A DNA stretch of 6,603 bases from DSNY01 sp037442465 (lineage in GTDB: Bacteria > Pseudomonadota > Gammaproteobacteria > Burkholderiales > Burkholderiaceae_F), in NCBI GenBank assembly GCA_037442465.1, contig JBBIQI010000186.1, forward strand, positions 1-6,603. Direction: 5' to 3'. Each line of letters begins with the position of its first letter. Position 1 is the stretch's first letter. Of the stretch, positions 1-5,717 are shown piece by piece. Both the position numbers and the translations under genes were made by a program. The notes under the pieces were generated by a model. It saw only the letters and a list, made by a program, of their open reading frames with translations. It searched no databases and was not told the origin of the DNA.

Positions 1-98
1 CGCAATGCCGAGATCCCTCGCTGCGCTCGGGGTGACGGAACCGGCGACAGCCGGCGCGAGGCGAACTCGCAAGGTGGGGTGTCACGAGGTTTCGTAAT
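1..98. repeat. Partial copy of a dispersed palindromic element (right part only)
   Basis: This stretch aligns base for base with 4235-4333, with about 12 mismatches and one 1-base gap (roughly 87% identity by eye). It contains the right hairpin arm (11-36, AGATCCCTCGCTGCGCTCGG...) and the terminal motif GTGTCACGAGG (79-89). The left half of the element, with the matching arm and the CCTCGTGACAC end, would lie before base 1. The two copies have the same orientation. It resembles the short intergenic palindromes scattered through many proteobacterial genomes. The boundary at about 98 is set by where similarity to the second copy stops. Confidence 0.8.
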
Positions 99-427
99 CT
101 TCGATATTTGCCGATAGGGCGGCGAAGATGGGCGTGCGCGGTGCGCGCCGCGCGGACCTTCGCACGCCGGTCGCCGCCGGTGAGCGTCGCACCCGTGTGC
201 CACACCGACGATGCCGCTGTCCGCTTCGCACCGCGCGTGCTGCCGCGGTCGCCGCAAGCGAACGCGGGAGAAGGGGCCCGCGCATGGAGCGATGCGCAGC
301 GCGCGCGCAGCGGAGGCGCGGCAGCGGTCGAACGTGCGCCGCTTGCGCGCTGCTCGCACCGATATGGCAGCGACGGCCGCGGATTGCGGCGGGCTCGTCG
401 TGGCCGCCCGGCCCGTAGAATCCGTGC
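99..427. other. Gene-free GC-rich stretch upstream of ribD
   Basis: No believable gene is seen on either strand. The reading frames open here encode Arg/Ala/Pro-rich peptides with no recognisable family motif, as expected from random GC-rich DNA. The nrdR gene that often precedes ribD in proteobacteria is not in this stretch. I looked for the conserved FMN-riboswitch core blocks (GGGGCAGGGTG-like and CCGACGGT-like) and found none. The only regulatory candidate is the TAGAAT just before ribD. Confidence 0.6.
415..427 (+). promoter_or_regulatory. Candidate -10 element before ribD, possibly giving a leaderless mRNA
   Basis: TAGAAT (416-421) differs from the sigma-70 consensus TATAAT at one position. 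It ends 6 bases before the ribD ATG, so initiation at the usual distance would place +1 on or next to the A of the start codon. No Shine-Dalgarno sequence lies before ribD, which fits a leaderless message. The same 10-mer, CGTAGAATCC, recurs before ribBA at 4517-4526. No good -35 hexamer is visible at 16-18 bases spacing, so this is an inference. Confidence 0.4.
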
Positions 428-1519
428 ATGTACACCGAGGTCGATCACCAGCTGATGAGTCGCGCGCTGGCGCTCGCGCAGCGCGCGCTGTATCACGCGA
501 CGCCGAATCCGCGCGTCGGTTGCGTGATCGCGCGCGACGGCCGCGTGCTCGGCGAAGGTTGGACGCAGCCGCCGGGATCGAACCACGCCGAGATCGAAGC
601 GCTGCTCGACGCGCGCCGCAACGGGCACGACCTGCACGGCGCGACCGCGTACGTCACGCTCGAACCCTGCTCGCACTTCGGCCGCACGCCGCCGTGCGCG
701 ACCGCGCTGATCGAGGCGCGCATCGCGCGCGTGATCGCTGCCGTCGAGGATCCCAATCCGCAGGTCGCCGGCAAGGGCCTGGCGATGCTGCGCGCCAACG
801 GCATCGACGTGCGTTGCGGCCTGCTGCGCAACGAGGCGATCGAAGCGAACATCGGCTTTTTTTCGCGCATGAACCGCGGCCGCCCGTGGGTGCGCGTGAA
901 GATCGCCGCCAGCCTCGACGGCAAGACCGCGCTCGACAACGGCGTGTCGCGCTGGATCACGTCCGAAGCGGCGCGCGCCGACGGCCACGCGTGGCGCGCG
1001 CGCGCCTGCGCGCTGCTCACCGGCATCGGCACCGTGCGGGCCGACGATCCGCAACTGAACGTGCGTCTGGTGCAAACGCGCCGGCAGCCGCTGAAGGTGC
1101 TCGTCGACAGCCGGCTCGACGTCGATCCCGGCGCGCGCATCTTCGACGGCGAACCGGTGCTGGTCGCCTGCGCGTTCGCCGACGACGGCAAGGTCGCGCG
1201 CCTGCGCGAACGCAACGCCGAAGTCATCGAGCTGCCGAACGACCACGGCAAGGTCGACCTCGGTACCCTGATGAAGGAACTCGCGCGCCGCGGCGTCAAC
1301 GAGCTGCACGTCGAGGCGGGCTTCAAACTGAACGGCTCGCTGGTGCGCGAAGGCGTCGTCGACGAGCTGCTGGTGTATCTGGCGCCGCTGCTGATCGGCG
1401 AGGCGCAGGGCATGATCCACCTGCCCGCGCTGTCCGACCTCGCGCAGGCGCAGCGCCTGAGTTTTCGCGAAGTCGTGCCGGTCGGCGAAGACGTGCGCAT
1501 CCTGGCCCGCTGGACCTGA
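428..1519 (+). CDS. ribD: RibD, bifunctional pyrimidine deaminase / pyrimidine reductase of riboflavin synthesis
   Basis: A 363-residue cytosolic enzyme. It deaminates diaminohydroxyphosphoribosylaminopyrimidine, then reduces the ribosyl group with NADPH to give 5-amino-6-(ribitylamino)uracil 5'-phosphate. The N-terminal deaminase domain (about 1-145) has the zinc signature: HAE at 53-55 and PCSHFGRTPPC at 80-90, giving H53, C81 and C90 as zinc ligands and E55 as the proton shuttle. The C-terminal reductase domain (about 153-360) shows SLDGKTA (162-168), WITSEAAR (176-183), GIGTVRADDP (199-208) and HVEAG (294-298), as expected for the RibD/RibG fusion. Length is normal for the family. The ATG at 428 puts TPNPRVGCV at the usual distance from the N-terminus. 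No Shine-Dalgarno sequence is seen, in line with possible leaderless translation. ribE follows after 55 bases. Confidence 0.97.
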   Translation: MYTEVDHQLMSRALALAQRALYHATPNPRVGCVIARDGRVLGEGWTQPPGSNHAEIEALLDARRNGHDLHGATAYVTLEPCSHFGRTPPCATALIEARIARVIAAVEDPNPQVAGKGLAMLRANGIDVRCGLLRNEAIEANIGFFSRMNRGRPWVRVKIAASLDGKTALDNGVSRWITSEAARADGHAWRARACALLTGIGTVRADDPQLNVRLVQTRRQPLKVLVDSRLDVDPGARIFDGEPVLVACAFADDGKVARLRERNAEVIELPNDHGKVDLGTLMKELARRGVNELHVEAGFKLNGSLVREGVVDELLVYLAPLLIGEAQGMIHLPALSDLAQAQRLSFREVVPVGEDVRILARWT

Positions 1520-1560
1520 GCCCGTCCCGGTTCGGCCAACAGGGGCACGGCGGATCGATC

Positions 1561-1566
1561 GAGGGG
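1561..1566 (+). promoter_or_regulatory. Ribosome binding site of ribE
   Basis: GAGGGG lies 8 bases before the ATG at 1575, a strong Shine-Dalgarno match that fixes the ribE start. It contrasts with ribD, which has none. Confidence 0.7.
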
Positions 1567-1574
1567 AAATCGAC

Positions 1575-2189
1575 ATGTTCACCGGAATCGTGCAAGGCGT
1601 GGGCCGCATCGAGCGCGTCGAGCCGCTCGGCGCCGACGCCGGTGTGCGGCTGACCGTCGACGCGCGGCGCGTGTCGCTCGCCGGTGCGCGCGTCGGCGAC
1701 AGCATCGCGCTGAATGGCGCGTGCATGACGATCACGTCGCTCGCCGGACAGCGCTTCACGGTCGACGTTTCGCGCGAAAGCCTCGCCCGCACCGTCGGAC
1801 TCGACGCGCCTGGCGAAGTCAATCTCGAAACCGCGCTGGCGCTCGGAGACAAGCTCGGCGGTCATCTGGTATCGGGGCACGTCGACGGCGTTGGCGAAGT
1901 GGTGCGCTTTGCGCCAGTTGGCGAGTCGTGGGAACTCGTGCTGCGCGCCCCGCACGAACTGGCGAAGTACTTCGCGCGCAAGGGCTCGGTCGCGGTGGAC
2001 GGTGTCAGTCTCACGGTCAATCGCGTGAACGACACCGCGGCCGGCTGCGAGATGTCGATCAACCTGATCCCGCACACGATCGAGGTGACGACGCTCAAGC
2101 GCCTGGCGCCGGGAGCGCGCGTGAATCTGGAAGTCGATCTGATCGCTCGCTACGTCGAGCGCATGCTCGCCGCGCCTGCCGCTGCGTGA
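1575..2189 (+). CDS. ribE: Riboflavin synthase, alpha subunit (lumazine dismutase)
   Basis: A 204-residue enzyme that transfers a four-carbon unit between two 6,7-dimethyl-8-ribityllumazine molecules, giving riboflavin and the RibD-pathway pyrimidine. It starts with the family hallmark MFTGIVQG. Two lumazine-binding half-domains follow: residues 1 to about 96, with NGACMTIT (47-54), and about 97 to 195, with SGHVDG (100-105), GVSLTVN (143-149) and LIPHTIEVTTL (164-174). Cys50 sits at the conserved cysteine position of the N-terminal barrel. Length is typical (about 200-220 in the family) and there is no sign of damage. The next gene starts 9 bases after its stop, so the two are probably cotranscribed. 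The symbol follows the common ribE usage; some schemes call it ribC. Confidence 0.97.
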   Translation: MFTGIVQGVGRIERVEPLGADAGVRLTVDARRVSLAGARVGDSIALNGACMTITSLAGQRFTVDVSRESLARTVGLDAPGEVNLETALALGDKLGGHLVSGHVDGVGEVVRFAPVGESWELVLRAPHELAKYFARKGSVAVDGVSLTVNRVNDTAAGCEMSINLIPHTIEVTTLKRLAPGARVNLEVDLIARYVERMLAAPAAA

Positions 2190-2198
2190 GCCGCCTGC

Positions 2199-2900
2199 AT
2201 GATCCCGGCCTCGCCGCTGCTGGCGCTCGCGGTCGCCGTCGCGCTGCTTGCGCCGGCGCTCGCCGATCGGCGCAGGCGCGCGTACGCGATCGCGTACGCT
2301 GCCGCGCTCGCGCTGTACTTCGGCCTGACGGCGCTGCCGGCATCCATGCCGGGCGAGCGTTTGCTGGGCGACCGCTGGAACTGGGCCGGCGGGCTGCTGG
2401 CGGCGGCCGGGATGCTGGCGCTCGGCGCGATGCTCGTGCGGCGCGCCGGTCTTACGTGGCGCGAGTTCGGTCTGACCTGGGCGCAGCGGCCTGGCTCGCT
2501 GCGCGCGGTCGCGCTGGTGGCCGTGCCTGTCCTTGCGGCGAACTACATGGCGATGACGCTATCGCGTTTCCGCCTGCCCGGCGTGCCGCTGGAGACCTGG
2601 CTGTACCAGGCCACCCTGCCGGGTCTGGTGGAGGAGATCGCGTTCCGCGGCGTGCTGCTCGCGCTGGCGGACCGCGCGTTTGCGGCGCGTTGGACGCTTG
2701 GCGGCGCGCCGCTCGGCTGGGGCGGCGTGGTCGTCACCGCGAGCTTCTTCGCCGCGCACAATCTTTCGCTCGGCACGGCCTTCGGCGTGCTGCCCGCCGC
2801 GCTGCTGTACCTCTGGTTGCGCGCGCGCACCGGCAGCCTCGTGTGGCCGGTCGTCGTCCACAACGCGTGGAACCTGAGCGTCTATGCGGCGCATCTTTGA
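2199..2900 (+). CDS. CPBP-family (Abi/CAAX-like) intramembrane metalloprotease
   Basis: A 233-residue, very hydrophobic protein with about seven to eight likely membrane segments (roughly 5-22, 30-47, 63-81, 101-119, 135-156, 172-186, 195-209, 212-230). It carries the complete CPBP signature: EEIAFR at 145-150 (EExxxR), FFAAH at 183-187 (FxxxH), and HNAWN at 221-225 (HxxxN). E145, E146, H187 and H221 are all present, so the putative active site looks intact. Known relatives include eukaryotic Rce1-type CAAX proteases and bacterial proteins linked to bacteriocin immunity or membrane-protein processing; the substrate here cannot be inferred. It lies between ribE (9-base gap) and the OYE gene (10-base gap). 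No strong Shine-Dalgarno is seen beyond GTGAG at the ribE stop, which suggests translational coupling. This is not a usual member of rib operons. Confidence 0.88.
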   Translation: MIPASPLLALAVAVALLAPALADRRRRAYAIAYAAALALYFGLTALPASMPGERLLGDRWNWAGGLLAAAGMLALGAMLVRRAGLTWREFGLTWAQRPGSLRAVALVAVPVLAANYMAMTLSRFRLPGVPLETWLYQATLPGLVEEIAFRGVLLALADRAFAARWTLGGAPLGWGGVVVTASFFAAHNLSLGTAFGVLPAALLYLWLRARTGSLVWPVVVHNAWNLSVYAAHL

Positions 2901-2910
2901 TCCGCGAACC

Positions 2911-4029
2911 ATGTCCAGACTTTTCGATCCCATCACCTTCCGTGGCCTGACGCTGCCCAACCGCATCATGGTTTCGCCGATGTGTCAGTACTCGGCGCGC
3001 GACGGCAGTGCGACGGCCTGGCACCACGCGCACCTCGGCTCGCTCGCGTTGTCCGGGGCGGGGCTCGTGTGCGTCGAGGCGACCGCGGTGACGCCGCAGG
3101 GGCGCATCACGCCGGGCTGCCTGGGCTTGTGGTCCGACGCCAACGAGGCGGCACTGGCAGCGGTCGTCGCGCTGGTTCGCGCGGTCGCACCCGTGAAGCT
3201 GGCGATCCAACTCGCGCACGCCGGCCGCAAGGGCTCGAGCCATGAGCCGTGGAACGGCGGCCAGCAGATCCCGCTCGCCGAGGGCGGTTGGATCGCCGAG
3301 GCGCCATCAGCGCTCGCGCACGCCGAGGGCGAGACGCCGCCGCGCGCGTTGACACGCGCGGACCTGGCGCGGTTGCGCGAGGCCTTTGCGGAGTCGGCGC
3401 GGCGCGCCGAGCGACTCGGCTTCGACGCGATCGAAATCCACATGGCGCACGGCTATCTGCTGCACGAATTCCTGTCGCCGGTGGCCAACCGGCGCGACGA
3501 CGAGTACGGCGGATCGCTCGCTAACCGCATGCGCTTTCCGCTCGAAGTGTTCGATGCCGTGCGCGCGGCGTTTCCGGCGGCGAAGCCGGTCGGCGTGCGG
3601 GTTTCGGCGACCGACTGGCTCGACGGCGAAGAAAGCTGGACGCTTGCGCAGACGATCGAGCTCGCGCAACAGTTGAAAGCGCGCGGTTGCGACTGGATCG
3701 ACGTGTCCAGCGGCGGTATCTCGCCGCGGCAGAAGATCGCGCTCGGCCCCGGCTACCAGGTGCCGTTCGCCGAAGCGGTGCGGCGCGCGACCGGCCTGCC
3801 GACGATCGCGGTGGGTCTGATCACCGAACCCGCGCAGGCGGAAGCGATCGTCGCGGAAGGCCGCGCCGATATGGTCGCGCTCGCACGCGGCTTCCTGTAC
3901 GACCCGCGATGGCCGTGGCACGCCGCCGCCGCGCTCGGCGGCACGGTACAGGCGCCACGCCAGTACTGGCGTGCGCTGCCGCGCGGCAGCGCGCCGATCT
4001 TCGGTGACATCGCGTTCGGGCAGCGGTAG
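2911..4029 (+). CDS. Old Yellow Enzyme-family NADH:flavin oxidoreductase (XenA/YqjM class)
   Basis: A 372-residue TIM-barrel flavoprotein expected to bind FMN and reduce activated C=C bonds (enones, nitro or xenobiotic compounds) using NAD(P)H. Class markers are SPMCQY at 22-27 (C25 and Y27, typical of the XenA/YqjM branch), QLAHAGRK (100-107), the substrate-binding pair H177/H180 in HMAHGYLLHEF, ANRRDDEYGGS just after it, R230 in VRVS, and R326 in ALARGFLYDP near the FMN phosphate. The first residues (MSRLFDPITFRGLTL) match the start of XenA-type enzymes, so ATG 2911 is preferred over the in-frame ATG at 2884, which would overlap the CPBP gene by 17 bases. Neither start has a clear Shine-Dalgarno, so reinitiation from the CPBP gene is plausible. 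The physiological substrate is unknown. It uses the cofactor made by this cluster. Confidence 0.93.
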   Translation: MSRLFDPITFRGLTLPNRIMVSPMCQYSARDGSATAWHHAHLGSLALSGAGLVCVEATAVTPQGRITPGCLGLWSDANEAALAAVVALVRAVAPVKLAIQLAHAGRKGSSHEPWNGGQQIPLAEGGWIAEAPSALAHAEGETPPRALTRADLARLREAFAESARRAERLGFDAIEIHMAHGYLLHEFLSPVANRRDDEYGGSLANRMRFPLEVFDAVRAAFPAAKPVGVRVSATDWLDGEESWTLAQTIELAQQLKARGCDWIDVSSGGISPRQKIALGPGYQVPFAEAVRRATGLPTIAVGLITEPAQAEAIVAEGRADMVALARGFLYDPRWPWHAAAALGGTVQAPRQYWRALPRGSAPIFGDIAFGQR

Positions 4030-4043
4030 CGAAAGGCTCGTTT

Positions 4044-4095
4044 TCACCGCAGAGGCACACAGGAGGGCTTTGCTGTGCGCTCCGTGTGCCGGTGA
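4044..4095 (+). repeat. Imperfect hairpin after the OYE gene, possible transcription stop without a U-tract
   Basis: TCACCG (4044-4049) pairs with CGGTGA (4090-4095). GCACAC plus GGAG (4055-4065, one bulged A) pairs with CTCC plus GTGTGC (4080-4089). A CAGAG bulge sits on the left arm and the loop is about 14 bases. It begins 15 bases after the OYE stop, a good place for a terminator, but no T-run follows. Its left arm (TTCACCGCAGAGGCACACAG) also resembles the inverse of the CTCTGTG modules at 4362-4398. It may therefore simply be a member of that repeat family. Confidence 0.5.
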
Positions 4096-4140
4096 TGAAT
4101 TCACCGGCCTGCGCAGAGTCACGAACTTACCGCCTATTGA

Positions 4141-4335
4141 CCATCACTTGTCCTCGTGACACGTGCCGACCGCTCGACGTCCGCATGGCTGAGCCGTTGT
4201 CATTCCGCGCCAAGAGCGAGGAATCTGCGCCGCGCGCAGTGCCGAGATCCCTCGCTGTGCACGGGATGACGGAATCGGCGACAGCCAGCGCGAAGCGAGC
4301 TTGCGAGGTGGCGGTGTCACGAGGTTGCGTGATAG
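4141..4335. repeat. ~195-bp palindromic, MITE-like intergenic element (complete copy)
   Basis: The ends form an inverted repeat: 4141-4162 and 4314-4335 match at 17 of 22 positions, including a perfect 11-base core CCTCGTGACAC (4152-4162) / GTGTCACGAGG (4314-4324). A second inner hairpin shares almost the same centre. Its left arm is 4199-4226 (GTCATTCCGCG...GAGGAATCT) and its right arm 4245-4270 (AGATCCCTCGC...GGATGAC), with an 18-base loop. The right half, 4235-4333, is about 87% identical to window bases 1-98. No transposase or internal gene is present, and no clear target-site duplication is seen. This fits a non-autonomous palindromic repeat; the class name is an inference. Confidence 0.7.
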
Positions 4336-4337
4336 AC

Positions 4338-4487
4338 GGCGAGAACACGGAGAAGCGAAGTTCTGTGTGCCTCTGTGCCTCTGTGCCTCTGTGGTGAAAT
4401 CATCGGCCTGCGCAGGGGGATGAACTCACCACCGAGAAAGCGAGAACACCGAACACGGAAGTTCTCCTTGCCTCTGCGGTCAGCACG
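4338..4487. repeat. Cluster of CTCTGTGC-type repeat modules
   Basis: Three tandem 8-mers, CTCTGTGC, CTCTGTGC, CTCTGTGG, run from 4371 to 4394 and are preceded by the similar TTCTGTGTGC. A related unit recurs downstream: GCGAGAACAC...AAGTTCT...GCCTCTG is seen at 4339-4376 and again at 4439-4476. The block CGGCCTGCGCAG at 4404-4415 repeats 4105-4116. The left arm of the hairpin at 4044 is an inverted relative of the same module. Similar CTCTGTG-rich intergenic repeats are, from memory, widespread in environmental bacterial genomes. The function is unknown. Confidence 0.6.
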
Positions 4488-4516
4488 GATGACATCGTCC
4501 GGCACGGGCGCGCGCG

Positions 4517-4526
4517 CGTAGAATCC
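4517..4526 (+). promoter_or_regulatory. Candidate -10 element of the ribBA-ribH-nusB run
   Basis: TAGAAT at 4519-4524 lies in the 10-mer CGTAGAATCC, which is identical to the one before ribD. Initiation near 4531 would give a leader of about 27 bases that contains the ribosome binding site. An alternating GC tract (4508-4518) immediately precedes it. No convincing -35 hexamer is present at normal spacing. This is inference from the motif and its recurrence. Confidence 0.4.
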
Positions 4527-4547
4527 ACGTTCCTTTCCGCCCGGTGC

Positions 4548-4552
4548 GGAGG
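4548..4552 (+). promoter_or_regulatory. Ribosome binding site that decides the ribBA start
   Basis: GGAGG lies 5 bases before the ATG at 4558 but only 2 bases before the in-frame GTG at 4555. The spacing favours the ATG. Confidence 0.7.
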
Positions 4553-4557
4553 TCGTG

Positions 4558-5709
4558 ATGCTGCAAGCCGTTCCTTCCCCTTCGTCGCTGCCCGCGAAGT
4601 CGCCGATCGCGCCGATCCCCGAGATCGTCGAAGAGATACGCAACGGGCGCATCGTCGTGCTGATCGACGACGAGGACCGCGAGAACGAAGGCGACCTGAT
4701 CTTCGCGGCCGACTTCGTCACGCCGGAGAAGATCAACTTCCTGGCCAAGTACGGTCGCGGCCTGATCTGTATGCCGATCACCGCCGAGCACGCGCAGCGG
4801 CTGCGGCTGCCGCCGATGGCGCCGCACAACCGCACGGTGCACGGCACCAACTTCACGGTCGCGATCGAGGCGGCCGAAGGCGTGACCACCGGGATCTCCG
4901 CGGCCGACCGCGCCCACACGATCCGTGTGGCCACGCGACCCGACGCGAAGCCCGAGGACATCGTGCAGCCGGGGCACGTGTTTCCGCTGGTCGCGCAGCC
5001 CGGCGGCGTGCTGATGCGCGCCGGCCACACCGAGGCGTGCTGCGATCTGGCGCGCATGGCGGGGCTGACGCCGGCGGCGGTGCTGTGCGAAATCATGAAC
5101 GACGACGGCACGATGGCGCGGCTGCCGGACCTGATCCCGTTCGCGCAGCAGCACGGCTTGAAGATCGGCACGATCGCCGACCTGATCCACTATCGCGCCG
5201 CGCACGAGTCGCTGATCGAGCGCGTCGGCGCGCGCCGCGTGCGCACGTTCGCCGGCGAGTTCGAACTCGTTGCGTACCGTGACGCGCCGAGCGGCGCACC
5301 GCATCTGGCGCTCGTCAAGGGCCCGATCGATCCGCAGCGCGAGGTGCTGGTGCGCGTGCACGAGCCGACCTCGGTGCTCGACCTGATCGACACCGAAGTG
5401 AGCGTGCATTCGTGGCCGTTCGGAAAGGCGCTCACCCGCATCGCGCAGGCTGAGGCCGGCGTGCTGATCCTGCTAAATTGCGCCGAACCCGTCGACCGTC
5501 TGTTCGACAAGTTCGGCGCGCTCGCCGACATGGACGCGGGCAGGGCGCCGGCGCCGCGCACGGCGAAAATGGACCTGCGCACCTACGGCGTCGGCGCGCA
5601 GATCCTGCGCGATCTGAACGTCGGCACGATGAAGCTGCTGGCCCGCCCGCGCAAGATGCCATCGATGGCGGGCTTCGGACTGCACGTGACCGGCTACCTG
5701 GAGGAATAG
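4558..5709 (+). CDS. ribBA: RibBA-type protein: active-looking dihydroxybutanone phosphate synthase fused to a degenerate GTP cyclohydrolase II domain
   Basis: A 383-residue protein. The N-terminal RibB domain (about 20-220) converts ribulose 5-phosphate to 3,4-dihydroxy-2-butanone 4-phosphate plus formate. It has the acidic loop DDEDRENEGD (37-46), the IEAAEGVTTGISAADR stretch, GHVFPL, GGVLMRAGHTEA ending at 160, and NDDGTMAR, so its catalytic Glu/Asp/His set is complete. The C-terminal RibA-like domain (about 230-380) keeps the fold-end motif YGVGAQIL (343-350) but lacks the zinc motif expected near 268-285 (H-x-E-C-LTGD...RCDCG). There the sequence reads VRVHEPTSVLDLIDTEVSVH with no cysteine. 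The RQEGRGIGL motif is missing too. Such variants are known in proteobacteria and have been called RibBX; the domain's remaining role is unclear. ribH follows after 8 bases. Residues 1-20 are a Pro/Ser/Ala-rich extension. Confidence 0.93.
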   Translation: MLQAVPSPSSLPAKSPIAPIPEIVEEIRNGRIVVLIDDEDRENEGDLIFAADFVTPEKINFLAKYGRGLICMPITAEHAQRLRLPPMAPHNRTVHGTNFTVAIEAAEGVTTGISAADRAHTIRVATRPDAKPEDIVQPGHVFPLVAQPGGVLMRAGHTEACCDLARMAGLTPAAVLCEIMNDDGTMARLPDLIPFAQQHGLKIGTIADLIHYRAAHESLIERVGARRVRTFAGEFELVAYRDAPSGAPHLALVKGPIDPQREVLVRVHEPTSVLDLIDTEVSVHSWPFGKALTRIAQAEAGVLILLNCAEPVDRLFDKFGALADMDAGRAPAPRTAKMDLRTYGVGAQILRDLNVGTMKLLARPRKMPSMAGFGLHVTGYLEE

Positions 5710-5717
5710 GACGCGCC

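Larger units (their letters stand above)
4030..4557. other. Repeat-filled intergenic block between the two gene runs
   Basis: There is no credible gene in these 528 bases. Nearly all of it is repeat: a hairpin after the OYE stop, a ~195-bp palindromic element (4141-4335), and CTCTGTG-type modules on both sides of it. The ribBA promoter and ribosome binding site occupy the last ~40 bases. The block breaks an otherwise continuous rib gene order. Confidence 0.75.

Noticed and set aside
82..435. 117-codon - frame and overlapping + frames in the region before ribD
   Set aside because: They have low-complexity Arg/Ala composition and no motif or Shine-Dalgarno support. The - frame also runs into the ribD start.
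493..1548. 351-codon open frame on the - strand opposite ribD
   Set aside because: It is antisense to a fully recognisable RibD, has Ser/Arg/Pro-rich composition and no motif. It is a GC-driven mirror frame.
211..1653. 480-codon open frame on the + strand overlapping ribD
   Set aside because: It is out of frame with ribD, Arg/Ala-rich, shows no family motif, and runs through both the upstream region and the ribE start. It is a by-product of high GC content.
2884..2910. Upstream in-frame ATG as the OYE start
   Set aside because: It adds nine residues not expected in the family, overlaps the CPBP gene and has no better ribosome binding site. The ATG at 2911 matches the usual N-terminus.
1721..2950. 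409-codon + frame spanning ribE and the CPBP gene
   Set aside because: It is out of frame with two well-supported genes, and its translation is Arg/Ala/Gly-rich without any domain.
4371..4394. Short tandem repeat considered as a CRISPR fragment
   Set aside because: The units are 8 bases with no spacers, and no cas gene is present.
4086..4397. 103-codon + frame in the repeat block, translation containing SFRAKSEESAPR and SVCLCASVPLW
   Set aside because: It is translation of the palindromic element and the CTCTGTG modules. Such peptides are often mis-annotated as hypothetical proteins; there is no ribosome binding site or domain.
4480..5409. 309-codon and 284-codon frames on the - strand opposite ribBA
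   Set aside because: They are antisense to a clear RibBA, with Arg/Asp/Ala- or Ser-rich low-complexity translations and no recognisable motif.
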